Shown piece by piece: positions 27,194 through 36,083 of a DNA stretch of 64,000 nucleotides. Source of the stretch: Stenotrophomonas beteli (lineage in GTDB: Bacteria > Pseudomonadota > Gammaproteobacteria > Xanthomonadales > Xanthomonadaceae); the NCBI RefSeq assembly GCF_001431665.1, contig NZ_LLXV01000013.1:118052-182051 (forward strand), given 5' to 3'. Within the stretch, counting starts at the first letter, position 1; each line of letters starts with the position of its first letter. The notes below the pieces were generated by a model. That model had not been told where the DNA came from and searched no databases. It saw only the letters and a program-made list of their open reading frames with translations. A program made the translations under genes and the position numbers.

Positions 27194-28798
27194 ATGCAGG
27201 CACGCCATCTGTTGTCCGCCGCCGCGCTGAGCCTGGGCGTGGCCGCCTGCCAGCCGGCCCAGCAGGAGCCTGCCAAGCCGCGGCCGCCGGTGATCCTGAT
27301 CGAGGCCGACGCACCGCCGCGGCCGATGAAACCGGAGCTGCCGCCGCTGTTCGACGACATCGAGCGCCGCACTTTCCAGTTCTTCTGGGACACCACCAAC
27401 GAAGTGAACGGCCTGACCCCGGACCGCTATCCGTCGCGGCCGTTCGCCAGCATCGCTTCGGTCGGCTTCGCGCTGACCGCCTATCCGATCGGTATCGAGA
27501 ACGGCTGGGTCAGCCGCAACCAGGCGATCGATCGGACGCTGACCACGCTGAAGTTCTTCCGCGACGTGCCGATGGGCCCGCAGCGAACCGGCAAGGCCGG
27601 CTACAAGGGCTTCTACTACCACTTCCTGGACATGCAGGAAGGCCGTCGCTACGACAGCTGGGTCGAACTGTCCTCGGTGGATACCGCACTGCTGATGATG
27701 GGTGTGCTGTTCGCGCAGTCGTACTACGACGGCGACGATCCGCGCGAGAAGGAAATCCGCCAGATCGCCGATACCTTGTACAAGAAGGTCGACTGGCCGT
27801 GGCTGCAGCAGCGTGCACCGCTGATCTCGATGGGCTGGTTCCCGGAGAGCGGCTTCATCGACCATGACTGGATGGGCTACAACGAGGCGATGATGGTCTA
27901 CATCCTCGCCCTGGGTTCGCCCACGCACCCGGTCAGCCCGGATGCGTGGACGGTGTGGACGCGCACCTACGACAACGACTGGGGCGTCTACCAGGGCCAG
28001 GAATACCTGTCCTTCGGCCCGCTGTTCGGCCACCAGTACAGCCACGTCTGGATCGACTTCCGCGATATCCAGGACGCGTACATGCGCGAGCGTGGCAGCA
28101 CCTATTTCCTCAACAGCCGTTCGGCTGCGCTGGCCCAGCGCGAATACGCCATCGCCAATCCGATGCAATGGAAAGACTACGGCGAGAACGTGTGGGGCCT
28201 GACCGCCAGCGATGGCCCGCAGAACACCACGCAGGAGTACCGCGGCGAGCAGCGCCAGTTCCGCCATTACTCCTCGCGCGGCGCCGGCCTGCGCGAGAAC
28301 TTCGATGACGGCACCATCGCCCCGACCGCCGCGATCGCCTCGGTGGTGTTCGCGCCCGAGCAGGTGATCCCGGCCACGCTGGAGATGCACAAGCGCTACG
28401 GCGACTACATCTATTCCAGCTACGGCTTCCTGGATTCGTTCAACCCCAGTTTCAACTACGACATCCCGATCAAGACCGGCCGCGTCATCCCCGATCGTGG
28501 CTGGGTCGCCAGCGACTACATCGCCATCGACCAGGGCCCGATCCTGACCATGATCGCCAATTACCGCGATGATTTCGTGTGGGAAGTGATGAAGAAGAAC
28601 CCGTACATCCGCAAGGGACTGGAGCGGGCCGGGTTCAGTGGTGGCTGGCTGGCGCCGGAAGGCTCGTTCCAGCCGCTTGAACTGCAGAAGGATGAGAAGG
28701 CCGCGGCGGCACGCGCGGTGGGTATCGCCGAATCACGCGCGGCTGCCGCGCAGGAACAGAAGAACAATGCCAACCGCACCACAGGCCAGGGCAAGTAA
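27194..28798 (+). CDS. GH144/glycoamylase-type lipoprotein, putative endo-beta-1,2-glucanase
   Basis: 534 residues, lipobox A-A-C at Cys20. The body matches the domain long annotated as glucoamylase (PF10091), whose biochemically studied members define GH144 endo-beta-1,2-glucanases: R-R-T-F-Q-F-F-W-D, S-I-A-S-V-G-F-A-L, G-F-Y-Y-H-F-L-D, E-S-G-F-I-D-H-D-W-M-G-Y-N-E and Y-G-F-L-D-S-F-N. The fold is (alpha/alpha)6. The C-terminus is a Lys/Ala/Glu-rich tail. The ATG has GGAGG upstream. First gene of the operon with the ABC importer 4 nt downstream. Activity on beta-1,2-glucan is inferred from the family, not proven by the sequence. Confidence 0.85.
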   Translation: MQARHLLSAAALSLGVAACQPAQQEPAKPRPPVILIEADAPPRPMKPELPPLFDDIERRTFQFFWDTTNEVNGLTPDRYPSRPFASIASVGFALTAYPIGIENGWVSRNQAIDRTLTTLKFFRDVPMGPQRTGKAGYKGFYYHFLDMQEGRRYDSWVELSSVDTALLMMGVLFAQSYYDGDDPREKEIRQIADTLYKKVDWPWLQQRAPLISMGWFPESGFIDHDWMGYNEAMMVYILALGSPTHPVSPDAWTVWTRTYDNDWGVYQGQEYLSFGPLFGHQYSHVWIDFRDIQDAYMRERGSTYFLNSRSAALAQREYAIANPMQWKDYGENVWGLTASDGPQNTTQEYRGEQRQFRHYSSRGAGLRENFDDGTIAPTAAIASVVFAPEQVIPATLEMHKRYGDYIYSSYGFLDSFNPSFNYDIPIKTGRVIPDRGWVASDYIAIDQGPILTMIANYRDDFVWEVMKKNPYIRKGLERAGFSGGWLAPEGSFQPLELQKDEKAAAARAVGIAESRAAAAQEQKNNANRTTGQGK

Positions 28799-28802
28799 CC
28801 TG

Positions 28803-30143
28803 ATGCCGAACTGGACCGACCGCCTGCGCCGCTGGGCGCTGCCCGCCCTGGCCGCTTTGGCCGTGGCCGGCTGCGCACGCACCGAGCCGGGCACCACCAC
28901 CGTGCGCTTCTGGGCAATGGGTCGCGAAGCGGAGGTGGTCAGCGAACTGATCCACGAGTTCGAGGCCGAGAACCCCGGCATCAAGGTGGATGTGCAGAAC
29001 ATTCCCTGGACGGCCGCGCACGAAAAGCTGCTGACCGCGTTTGCCGCCGACGGCCTGCCGGACGTGTGCCAGCTCGGCAACACCTGGGTGCCCGAGTTCG
29101 CCGAGCTCGATGCGCTGACGCCGCTGCAGCCGTTTGTCGATCACTCGGCGGTGGTTGATGAGAAGGACTACTTCCAGGGCATCTGGGATACCAACGTGAT
29201 CCACGGGGAGCTGGTAGGCGTGCCGTGGTACGTCGATACGCGCCTGATCTACTACCGCAAGGACCTGCTGGCCAAGGCCGGCTACGACCACCCGCCGCGT
29301 ACCTGGGCCGAGTGGGACGAGCAGATGGCGGCGATCAAGCGCATGCAGGGCCCGAACCGCTATGCGGTGCTGATGCCGATCAACGAGTTCGAGCAGCAGC
29401 TGTCGCTGGCCCTGCAGCAGCCCGATCCGTTGCTGCGCGACGACGACACCCGGGGCAACTTCGCCAGCCCGGGTTTCCGCCGCACGCTGGCCTTCTACGC
29501 CAACATGTTCGAGCAGGGCTGGGCGCCGAAGATGTCCGAGACGCAGATCTCCAACGTCTGGGACGAGTTCTTCCGCGGCTTCAACGTGTTCTACATCTCC
29601 GGGCCCTGGAACATCCGTGAGTTCAAGAAGCTGCAGCCGAAGGAACTGGAAGGGCAGTGGGGTACTGCGGCACTTCCCGGCCCGGATGGCCCCGGTGCCG
29701 GCATCGCCGGTGGCACCAGCCTGGTGATCTTCCGCAAGTCGCAGCAGAAGGAAGCGTCGTGGAAGCTGATCGAGTTCCTATCGCGGCCGCGGATCCAGGC
29801 GCAATTCCATTCGATCATCGGCGACCTGCCGCCGCGCCGCAGCACCTGGAGCGCGCCGTCGCTGGCCAATGATCCGCTGGCAGCGGCGTTCCGCGACCAG
29901 CTGGAGCGGGTCAAGCCGACGCCGAAGGTGCTCGAATGGGAGCGCATCGTGCAGGAAATGCGCATCGTCACCGAAAAGGTGGTGCGCGGTGGCCTGGCGC
30001 AGGACAAGGCGGTGGAAGAGCTGGACCAGCGCGTGGACAAGGTGCTGGCCAAGCGCCGCTGGATGCATGAACAACAACGCCTGCAGCAGCGCGCACCGTC
30101 GTCGCAGTCCAGCAGTGCCGTGGCCGCCGGGAGCGCGCAATGA
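28803..30143 (+). CDS. Sugar ABC transporter substrate-binding lipoprotein
   Basis: 446 residues with a lipoprotein signal (L-A-V-A-G-C at about 24) and the family 1 extracellular solute-binding fold: V-R-F-W-A-M-G, F-E-A-E-N-P-G-I-K-V, A-F-A-A-D-G-L-P-D-V, G-V-P-W-Y-V-D-T-R and G-P-W-N-I-R-E-F-K. It is of the MalE/UgpB type for oligosaccharides. The C-terminus is Gln/Ser-rich. The start is 4 nt after the glucanase stop and the end overlaps the permease gene by 4 nt. The ligand is unknown; glucanase products are likely. Confidence 0.92.
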   Translation: MPNWTDRLRRWALPALAALAVAGCARTEPGTTTVRFWAMGREAEVVSELIHEFEAENPGIKVDVQNIPWTAAHEKLLTAFAADGLPDVCQLGNTWVPEFAELDALTPLQPFVDHSAVVDEKDYFQGIWDTNVIHGELVGVPWYVDTRLIYYRKDLLAKAGYDHPPRTWAEWDEQMAAIKRMQGPNRYAVLMPINEFEQQLSLALQQPDPLLRDDDTRGNFASPGFRRTLAFYANMFEQGWAPKMSETQISNVWDEFFRGFNVFYISGPWNIREFKKLQPKELEGQWGTAALPGPDGPGAGIAGGTSLVIFRKSQQKEASWKLIEFLSRPRIQAQFHSIIGDLPPRRSTWSAPSLANDPLAAAFRDQLERVKPTPKVLEWERIVQEMRIVTEKVVRGGLAQDKAVEELDQRVDKVLAKRRWMHEQQRLQQRAPSSQSSSAVAAGSAQ

Positions 30144-31021
30144 AACGTACTTCGCTTGCCGGCTGGATCTTTGCCGGCCCCTCGTTGATCGTGCTGGGCG
30201 TGTTCTTCGGCCTGCCGGTGGCCTCGGCGCTGGCGCTGAGCGTGACCGACTTCGACCTGTATGCGCTGGCCGACAGCAGCAACCTGCGCTTTGTCGGCCT
30301 GGGCAACTACATCGACCTGCTGCAGACGCCGATGTTCTGGAAGTCGCTGTGGAACACCACCTACTTCGTGCTGATCGGCGTGCCGTTGTCGATCGGGGTG
30401 TCGCTGGGCGCGGCGATGCTGCTCAACGCACCGGCCGCACGCTTCAAGGCCCTGTTCCGCACCGCACTGTTCGCCCCGGTGGTGACCACGCTGGTGGCGG
30501 TGGCGGTGATCTGGCGCTACCTGTTCCATACCAGCTACGGCCTGGTGAACTACGGGCTGGGCCACCTGGGCATCAGTCCGATCGACTGGCTGGGAGATCC
30601 CAACTGGGCCATGCCGACCATCATGCTGTTCGCGGTGTGGAAGAACTTCGGCTACAACATGGTGATCTTCCTGGCCGGCCTGCAGGCGATCCCGCATGAC
30701 CTGTACGAGGCGGCGCGCATCGACGGCGCCTCGCGCTGGAAGCAGTTCCTGCACATCACCCTGCCGATGCTTGGCCCGGTGCTGCTGGTGGTCGGTGTCA
30801 TTACCGTGTCCGGCTACTTCCAGCTGTTCGCCGAGCCCTACGTGATGACCCGCGGCGACCCACTGCAGAGCACCGTCAGCGTGCTGTATTTCATGTTCGA
30901 GGAAGGCTTCAAGTGGTGGAACCTGGGACGCGCATCGGCTGTGGCGTTCCTGCTGTTCCTGATCATCCTGGCGGTGACCACCGTGATGCTCCGCTTTGGC
31001 CGCAGGAGGCAGTTGGTATGA
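30140..31021 (+). CDS. Sugar ABC transporter permease (MalF/UgpA type)
   Basis: 293 residues, six predicted spans, with the EAA loop E-A-A-R-I-D-G-A-S-R-W-K-Q-F that docks the ATPase. It starts with ATG overlapping the binding-protein stop and ends overlapping the next permease by 4 nt. It forms the channel with the following gene. Confidence 0.94.
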   Translation: MKRTSLAGWIFAGPSLIVLGVFFGLPVASALALSVTDFDLYALADSSNLRFVGLGNYIDLLQTPMFWKSLWNTTYFVLIGVPLSIGVSLGAAMLLNAPAARFKALFRTALFAPVVTTLVAVAVIWRYLFHTSYGLVNYGLGHLGISPIDWLGDPNWAMPTIMLFAVWKNFGYNMVIFLAGLQAIPHDLYEAARIDGASRWKQFLHITLPMLGPVLLVVGVITVSGYFQLFAEPYVMTRGDPLQSTVSVLYFMFEEGFKWWNLGRASAVAFLLFLIILAVTTVMLRFGRRRQLV

Positions 31022-31854
31022 GTCGTGAAATCGGCCAGTCGCGCTGGTACCCGTGGATGATCAATGGCGCGTTGCTGGTGCTGGCCCTGGTCAGCCTGGC
31101 GCCGCTGTTGTGGATGGTGTCGGTCTCGTTCATGCCGCAGGGCGAGGCCAGTCATTTCCCGCCGCCGCTGCTGCCTTCGAGCATCACCACGCACAACTAC
31201 CATGAGTTGTTCGCGCGTACCGGCATGGGCGGCAACTTTGCCAACAGCCTGCTGGTCTCGCTGGCGATCACCTTTGGCTCGCTGCTGCTCAACACCATGG
31301 CCGGCTATGCCTTCGCCAAGCTGAACTTCGTCGGCCGCGAACGCCTGTTCCAGGTGTTGATGGCGGCGCTGGTGATTCCGGCGCAGGTGGCGATGCTGCC
31401 GTTGTTCCTGCTGATGAAGCAGCTGGGCCTGGTCAACAGCTTCGGCGGCGTGATCGTGCCGGCGCTGGCCAGCGTGTTCGGCATCTTCCTGGTGCGCCAG
31501 TACGCGCGCTCGATCCCGGACGAACTGCTGGAAGCGGCGCGCATCGACGGTGCAGGGGAGCTGCGTATCTTCTTCCAGATCGTGCTGCCGATGCTCAAGC
31601 CGGTGCTGGTGACGCTGGCCATCTTCACCTTCATGGGCGCATGGAACGATTTCATGTGGCCGCTGATCGTGTTGACCGACCAGGAGCACTACACTTTGCC
31701 GGTGGCGCTGGCCACCCTCTCGCGCGAGCACATCATGGATGTGGAAATGATGATGGCCGGCGCGGTGGTCACCGTGGTTCCGGTGCTGGCGCTGTTCCTG
31801 GTGCTGCAGCGGTACTACATCCAAGGTCTGTTGCTGGGGAGCGTCAAGGGATGA
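31018..31854 (+). CDS. Sugar ABC transporter permease (MalG/UgpE type)
   Basis: 278 residues, six spans, EAA loop E-A-A-R-I-D-G-A-G-E-L-R-I-F, and the usual W-N-D-F-M-W-P in the last loop. Its ATG overlaps the previous stop and its own TGA overlaps the next gene's ATG. No ATP-binding gene follows, so a shared MsiK/UgpC-type ATPase encoded elsewhere is expected (inference). Confidence 0.94.
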   Translation: MSREIGQSRWYPWMINGALLVLALVSLAPLLWMVSVSFMPQGEASHFPPPLLPSSITTHNYHELFARTGMGGNFANSLLVSLAITFGSLLLNTMAGYAFAKLNFVGRERLFQVLMAALVIPAQVAMLPLFLLMKQLGLVNSFGGVIVPALASVFGIFLVRQYARSIPDELLEAARIDGAGELRIFFQIVLPMLKPVLVTLAIFTFMGAWNDFMWPLIVLTDQEHYTLPVALATLSREHIMDVEMMMAGAVVTVVPVLALFLVLQRYYIQGLLLGSVKG

Positions 31855-34800
31855 AGCGAGCGATCGCCGTTGGACTGGGACTGTTGTGGACCTCCCTGGC
31901 GATCGCCGCACCACCGGCACTGCCGGCACCAAAAGTGCTGGACGACTTCGACGATATCGGTGCCTGGAAGCTGGTGCTGTCCGACCAGGTCAGCGGTTCG
32001 CTGCGCCCGGTCAGTGGCGCCGGCGGTGGCCGCGCGCTGTGCCTGGACTACGACTTCCACGAGGTGTCCGGCTACGTCGGCATCCGCCGCGCACTGAACA
32101 TCCAATACCCGGCCAATTACCGTTTCGGCTTCCAGCTGCGCGGCGATTCGCCGGCCAACGACCTGCAGTTCAAGCTGATCGACGCCAGCGGCGACAACGT
32201 CTGGTGGGTCAACCGTCCGGGCTACAGCTTCGCCAAGGCGTGGACGCTGGTCGAATACCGTCGTCGCCAGATCGACAAGGCGTGGGGTCCCTCGCCCGAG
32301 AAGGAGATGGCGCGCAGTGCCGCAGTCGAGTTCACGATCTACAGCAAGGTCGGCGGGCGTGGCACGGTGTGCTTCGACAAGCTGACCCTGCAGGGCCTGC
32401 CACCGCAGGATGATTCGGCGCTGGTGCCGTCGGTGATCGCCGATACCGCCACCGCGCTGCAGGACCGCATGATCGACGGCAAGAGCGATACGTTCTGGAT
32501 CAGCGGCGGGGTCAAGCAGCAGACCATCAGCCTGGACCTGCACAAGAGCCGTGAAATCGGCGGTGCGGTGATCGACTGGCTGCCGAACCTGGAGGCCAAT
32601 CGCTACACCGTGCGGACATCCGAGGATGGCCGCGACTGGCGCACGGTGCGCGAGGTGACCGGGGGCGCGGGAGGCCGCGACTGGCTGGCCCTGCCGGATA
32701 CCGACGCACGCTACGTGCGCTTCGATCTGCTCGATGGCCCGAACTGGCGCTATGGCATACGTGACATCACGCTCAAGCCGCTGGCCTTCGCCGCGACGCC
32801 GAACGCGTTCCTGTCCTCGGTGGCGGCCGACCTGCCGCGCGGTTCACTGCCGCGTGCGTATGTGGGCGAGCAGCCCTACTGGACCCTGCTCGGCCTCGAT
32901 GGCGGCCAGGAACAGGCGCTGATCAGCGAGGACGGCGCGCTGGAGCCGGCCAAGGGCAGCTTCAGCATTGAGCCGTTCATCCGCCTCGATGGCAAGCTGC
33001 TGGACTGGTCCAAGGTCGCCATCACCCAGTCGCTGCAGGACCATTACCTGCCGATCGCCAATGTTGACTGGGTGCACGAGAAGGTCGGGCTGGCGGTGAC
33101 CAGCTTCGTGCAGGGCACCCCGGAGCGTGCGCAGCTGATCGGCCGCTACCGGTTGAGCAATCCGGACAAGGTCGCGCACGAGTACACCCTGGCACTGGCG
33201 ATCCGCCCGTGGCAGGTCAATCCGCCCACCCAGTTCCTCAACACGGTCGGCGGTTTCAGCCGGATTGATGCGCTGGATGTCGGCGAGCAGCTGGTGCGGG
33301 TCAATGGCGAGCCTCGCCTCTATCCTTTGCAGGTGCCGGACGCGCGCTTTGCCAGTACCTTCGATGGCAAGCTTGATGCGATGCATCTGGCGGACGGCAG
33401 GTACCCGTCCACCACCGCGGTGAAGGACAGCACCGGCATGGCCTCCGGCGCGCTGCTGTACACCATCAAGCTGGAGCCGGGGCAGAGCCGGGAAGTGGCG
33501 GTGGTGCTGCCGCAGACCGGTGGCTGGGCGCCGAAGGCGCTGGACGTGGCCAAGGCGCAGGCGCAGGTGGCCGATCAGTGGCGGCAGAAGCTGGGCGTGG
33601 TCTCGCTGCAGGTGCCCGCCGCCGGCCAGGCGCTGGTCGACACCCTGCGTACGGCAGTTGCGCACATGCTGATTTCGCGCGTGGGGCCGCGCCTGCAGCC
33701 GGGCACGCGTTCGTACGCGCGCAGCTGGATCCGCGATGGCGCGATGATTTCCGAAGGCCTGCTGCGCATGGGCCGCAGCGACGCGGTACGTGACTACATC
33801 AACTGGTATGCGCCGTTCCAGTTCGAGAACGGCAAGGTGCCGTGCTGTGTCGATGCGCGCGGCAGCGACCCGGTGCCGGAGAACGACAGCCACGGCGAAC
33901 TGATCTACAGCATCGCCGAGTACGGGCGTTACACCGGCGACAGCACCTTTGCCGAGCTGATGTGGCCGCACGTGCAGGGCGCTTACACCTACATGGAGCA
34001 GCTGCGTGCCAGCGAGCGTACCGAAGAGAACCGTGCGCGCAATCCGGCCTTCTACGGCATGATGCCGGCCTCGATCAGCCACGAAGGCTATTCGGCCAAG
34101 CCGATGCATTCGTACTGGGACAACTTCTGGGCGTTGCGCGGCTACAAGGACGCGGCGCTGCTGGCGGCCCAGCTCGGCAAGGTCGAGGCGATGCAGATGG
34201 CCGAATCGCGCGACCAGTTCCGGGATGACCTGCAGGCGTCGCTGCTGTCGGCGATGCAGCAGCATCACATCGATTACCTGCCGGGTTCGGCCGAGCTGGG
34301 CGATTTCGATGCCACCTCCACCACCATCGCGCTGGCCCCGGGCGGCGAGCAGGGCCGCCTGCCACAGCAGGCCCTGGAGGCGACCTTCGAGCGCTACTGG
34401 AAGGAGTTCGTGGCCCGCCGCGACGGCACGCGTGAGTGGAAGGACTACACCCCGTACGAGTGGCGCAATGTGGCGGCGTTCGTGCGCCTGGGCTGGCGCG
34501 ATCGTGCCTGGCAGGCGACCGAGTTCTTCTTCAAGGACCGTGCGCCGCAGGCCTGGAACCAGTGGGCCGAAGTGGTCTCGCGCACGCCGCGCAAGCCGTT
34601 CTTCGTCGGTGACCTGCCGCATGCGTGGGTGGCGTCGGACTTCGTGCGTTCGGCGCTGGACATGTTCGCCTACAGCCGCGACATGGATGACGCGCTGGTG
34701 CTGGCTGCCGGCGTGCCGACGTCGTGGCTGCAGGGTGAGGGCATCGCCGTGCAGGGCCTGCGCACGCCGCAGGGCCAGCTCAACTACCGCCTGCAACGCA

Positions 34801-35018
34801 GCGACAAGCAGCTGGTGCTGGAGATGCAGCCGGGCCTGCTGCCACCGGTTGGCGGCGTGGTGCTGCCATGGCCGTATACCGGTGAGCCGGGCGAGGCGAC
34901 CATCAACGGCGAAGCGGCCGAGTGGATCAACAAGGAGCTGCACGTGCACCAGCTGCCGGCGCGGGTCGAGATCGATGTACCGAGCGCGGTGCGCCGCGCC
35001 GAACGCAAGGGGCAGTAA
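31851..35018 (+). CDS. Large exported discoidin-domain protein with (alpha/alpha)6 glycosidase-like region
   Basis: 1055 residues. Signal peptide (about 1-20, A-I-A-A-P); a CBM-like beta domain (about 28-185: V-L-D-D-F-D-D-I-G-A-W-K, A-V-E-F-T-I-Y-S-K-V-G-G); an F5/8-type discoidin domain (about 190-305: I-D-G-K-S-D-T-F-W, R-Y-V-R-F-D-L); a beta-sandwich region; then an all-helical part from about 590 with R-S-W-I-R-D-G-A-M (Arg624-Met632), as in six-hairpin glycosidases. Asp629 and the E-N-D-S-H-G-E-L segment near 680 are catalytic candidates. Translationally coupled to the permease. I cannot assign a GH family; the context implies a role in the same glycan pathway. Confidence 0.85.
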   Translation: MKRAIAVGLGLLWTSLAIAAPPALPAPKVLDDFDDIGAWKLVLSDQVSGSLRPVSGAGGGRALCLDYDFHEVSGYVGIRRALNIQYPANYRFGFQLRGDSPANDLQFKLIDASGDNVWWVNRPGYSFAKAWTLVEYRRRQIDKAWGPSPEKEMARSAAVEFTIYSKVGGRGTVCFDKLTLQGLPPQDDSALVPSVIADTATALQDRMIDGKSDTFWISGGVKQQTISLDLHKSREIGGAVIDWLPNLEANRYTVRTSEDGRDWRTVREVTGGAGGRDWLALPDTDARYVRFDLLDGPNWRYGIRDITLKPLAFAATPNAFLSSVAADLPRGSLPRAYVGEQPYWTLLGLDGGQEQALISEDGALEPAKGSFSIEPFIRLDGKLLDWSKVAITQSLQDHYLPIANVDWVHEKVGLAVTSFVQGTPERAQLIGRYRLSNPDKVAHEYTLALAIRPWQVNPPTQFLNTVGGFSRIDALDVGEQLVRVNGEPRLYPLQVPDARFASTFDGKLDAMHLADGRYPSTTAVKDSTGMASGALLYTIKLEPGQSREVAVVLPQTGGWAPKALDVAKAQAQVADQWRQKLGVVSLQVPAAGQALVDTLRTAVAHMLISRVGPRLQPGTRSYARSWIRDGAMISEGLLRMGRSDAVRDYINWYAPFQFENGKVPCCVDARGSDPVPENDSHGELIYSIAEYGRYTGDSTFAELMWPHVQGAYTYMEQLRASERTEENRARNPAFYGMMPASISHEGYSAKPMHSYWDNFWALRGYKDAALLAAQLGKVEAMQMAESRDQFRDDLQASLLSAMQQHHIDYLPGSAELGDFDATSTTIALAPGGEQGRLPQQALEATFERYWKEFVARRDGTREWKDYTPYEWRNVAAFVRLGWRDRAWQATEFFFKDRAPQAWNQWAEVVSRTPRKPFFVGDLPHAWVASDFVRSALDMFAYSRDMDDALVLAAGVPTSWLQGEGIAVQGLRTPQGQLNYRLQRSDKQLVLEMQPGLLPPVGGVVLPWPYTGEPGEATINGEAAEWINKELHVHQLPARVEIDVPSAVRRAERKGQ

Positions 35019-35020
35019 CC

Positions 35021-35908
35021 ATGAGGGAGTTGGGAGCGAGGGCGCGCGCATCGGTGCGCGCCCTGGGGCTGGCGATTGCGTTGGCATTGCCGGGCGTTGT
35101 GATGGCGGCCGAGCCAGCCACCACGACTGCGGCGACCGACGTTGCCAGGGCAGCGGGCATGGGCATGGTCACGTTCAACCTGCACCATGACCGCGAGGAC
35201 TGGCCGAGCCGCCGCCGCACCATTCTGGCCGAGCTCAAGCGCCTGCAACCCGATGCAGTGGCCCTGCAGGAGGTGATCCAGCGCCGCAACGTGCGCAACC
35301 AGGCCCAATGGCTGGCCAGCCAGCTGGGCTACCAGTACGTGTTCGTGTCGACCGATCCGGTGGGCGCGCCCAAGCGCTATGGCAATGCGTTGCTGACCCG
35401 GCGCCCGATCCTGGCGCGCGGCGATCATCTGCTGCAACCGCTGGATGACTACCGCACGGTGGCTCATCTGCGTATTGATGTCGACGGCCGCCCGGTGAAC
35501 GTGTACGCGACGCATCTGAACGAGCGCAGCGACGAGCGTGGCCAGCGCATCCGGCGCACCCAGGTGGAGGACCTGCTGCGCTTCATCAGCACCACCTCGG
35601 CAGGCGCACCGGTGGTCATCGCCGGCGATTTCAACGCGCTGGTCGATGCCGGAGACCTGAGTGAGCTGCGCAGCCATTACGGTGACAGCTACGGCAGCGT
35701 GCATGTCAACACCGACCTGGCCGGGGTCAGCACGTTGAATCGGCACTACTACCAGGCACCGTCGCGGATCGACCACATCTTCTTCCAGCAGGACGCGATG
35801 GTCGCGCGCGAAGCGGAGATCCTGTTCGACCAGCCCGATGACAGCGGTCGCTGGGCTTCCGATCACTACGGCGTGTGGTCCCGCCTGCAGTTCGCGCCGA
35901 ACCCCTGA
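35021..35908 (+). CDS. Exported endonuclease/exonuclease/phosphatase family protein
   Basis: 295 residues. Signal peptide to about 27 (V-V-M-A-A), then a complete EEP fold: V-T-F-N-L-H-H, metal-binding Glu in A-L-Q-E-V, the His motif Y-A-T-H-L-N-E, I-A-G-D-F-N-A-L, I-D-H-I-F-F and the final S-D-H-Y-G-V-W. All catalytic residues are present, so it should be an active metal-dependent phosphodiesterase or phosphatase in the periplasm. It starts 2 nt after the previous gene as the last of the glycan operon. The substrate is unknown; removing phosphate-containing groups (such as phosphoglycerol) from a glycan would fit the context. Confidence 0.88.
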   Translation: MRELGARARASVRALGLAIALALPGVVMAAEPATTTAATDVARAAGMGMVTFNLHHDREDWPSRRRTILAELKRLQPDAVALQEVIQRRNVRNQAQWLASQLGYQYVFVSTDPVGAPKRYGNALLTRRPILARGDHLLQPLDDYRTVAHLRIDVDGRPVNVYATHLNERSDERGQRIRRTQVEDLLRFISTTSAGAPVVIAGDFNALVDAGDLSELRSHYGDSYGSVHVNTDLAGVSTLNRHYYQAPSRIDHIFFQQDAMVAREAEILFDQPDDSGRWASDHYGVWSRLQFAPNP

Positions 35909-35924
35909 CGGCACGCTTCGGTCG

Positions 35925-35996
35925 GTGCCAACCTTGGTTGGCACGGATGTGTCCGCGTTCGCTCGAACAACGGCGCCAACCAGGGTTGGCCTCTAC
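35925..35996. repeat. SMAG-type repeat pair (GTGCCAACC class)
   Basis: GTGCCAACC-TT-GGTTGGCAC at 35925-35944 and a second, opposite unit GCCAACC/GGTTGGC ending CTCTAC at 35996. The same class recurs at 44986-45029. Located 16 nt after the EEP gene. Confidence 0.78.
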
Positions 35997-36027
35997 CAGA
36001 GCGCTGCACGCGCCCGACGCACAAATG

Positions 36028-36060
36028 GAAACGGCGGGGATCATTGATCCCCGCCGTTTC
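36028..36060. terminator. Bidirectional terminator between the EEP gene and rne
   Basis: A 16-bp perfect inverted repeat GAAACGGCGGGGATCA/TGATCCCCGCCGTTTC with one central base; GTTTTC follows on the plus strand. It ends transcription of two convergent genes. Confidence 0.85.
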
Positions 36061-36083
36061 GTTTTCACGCGATCAAGGAGCGA

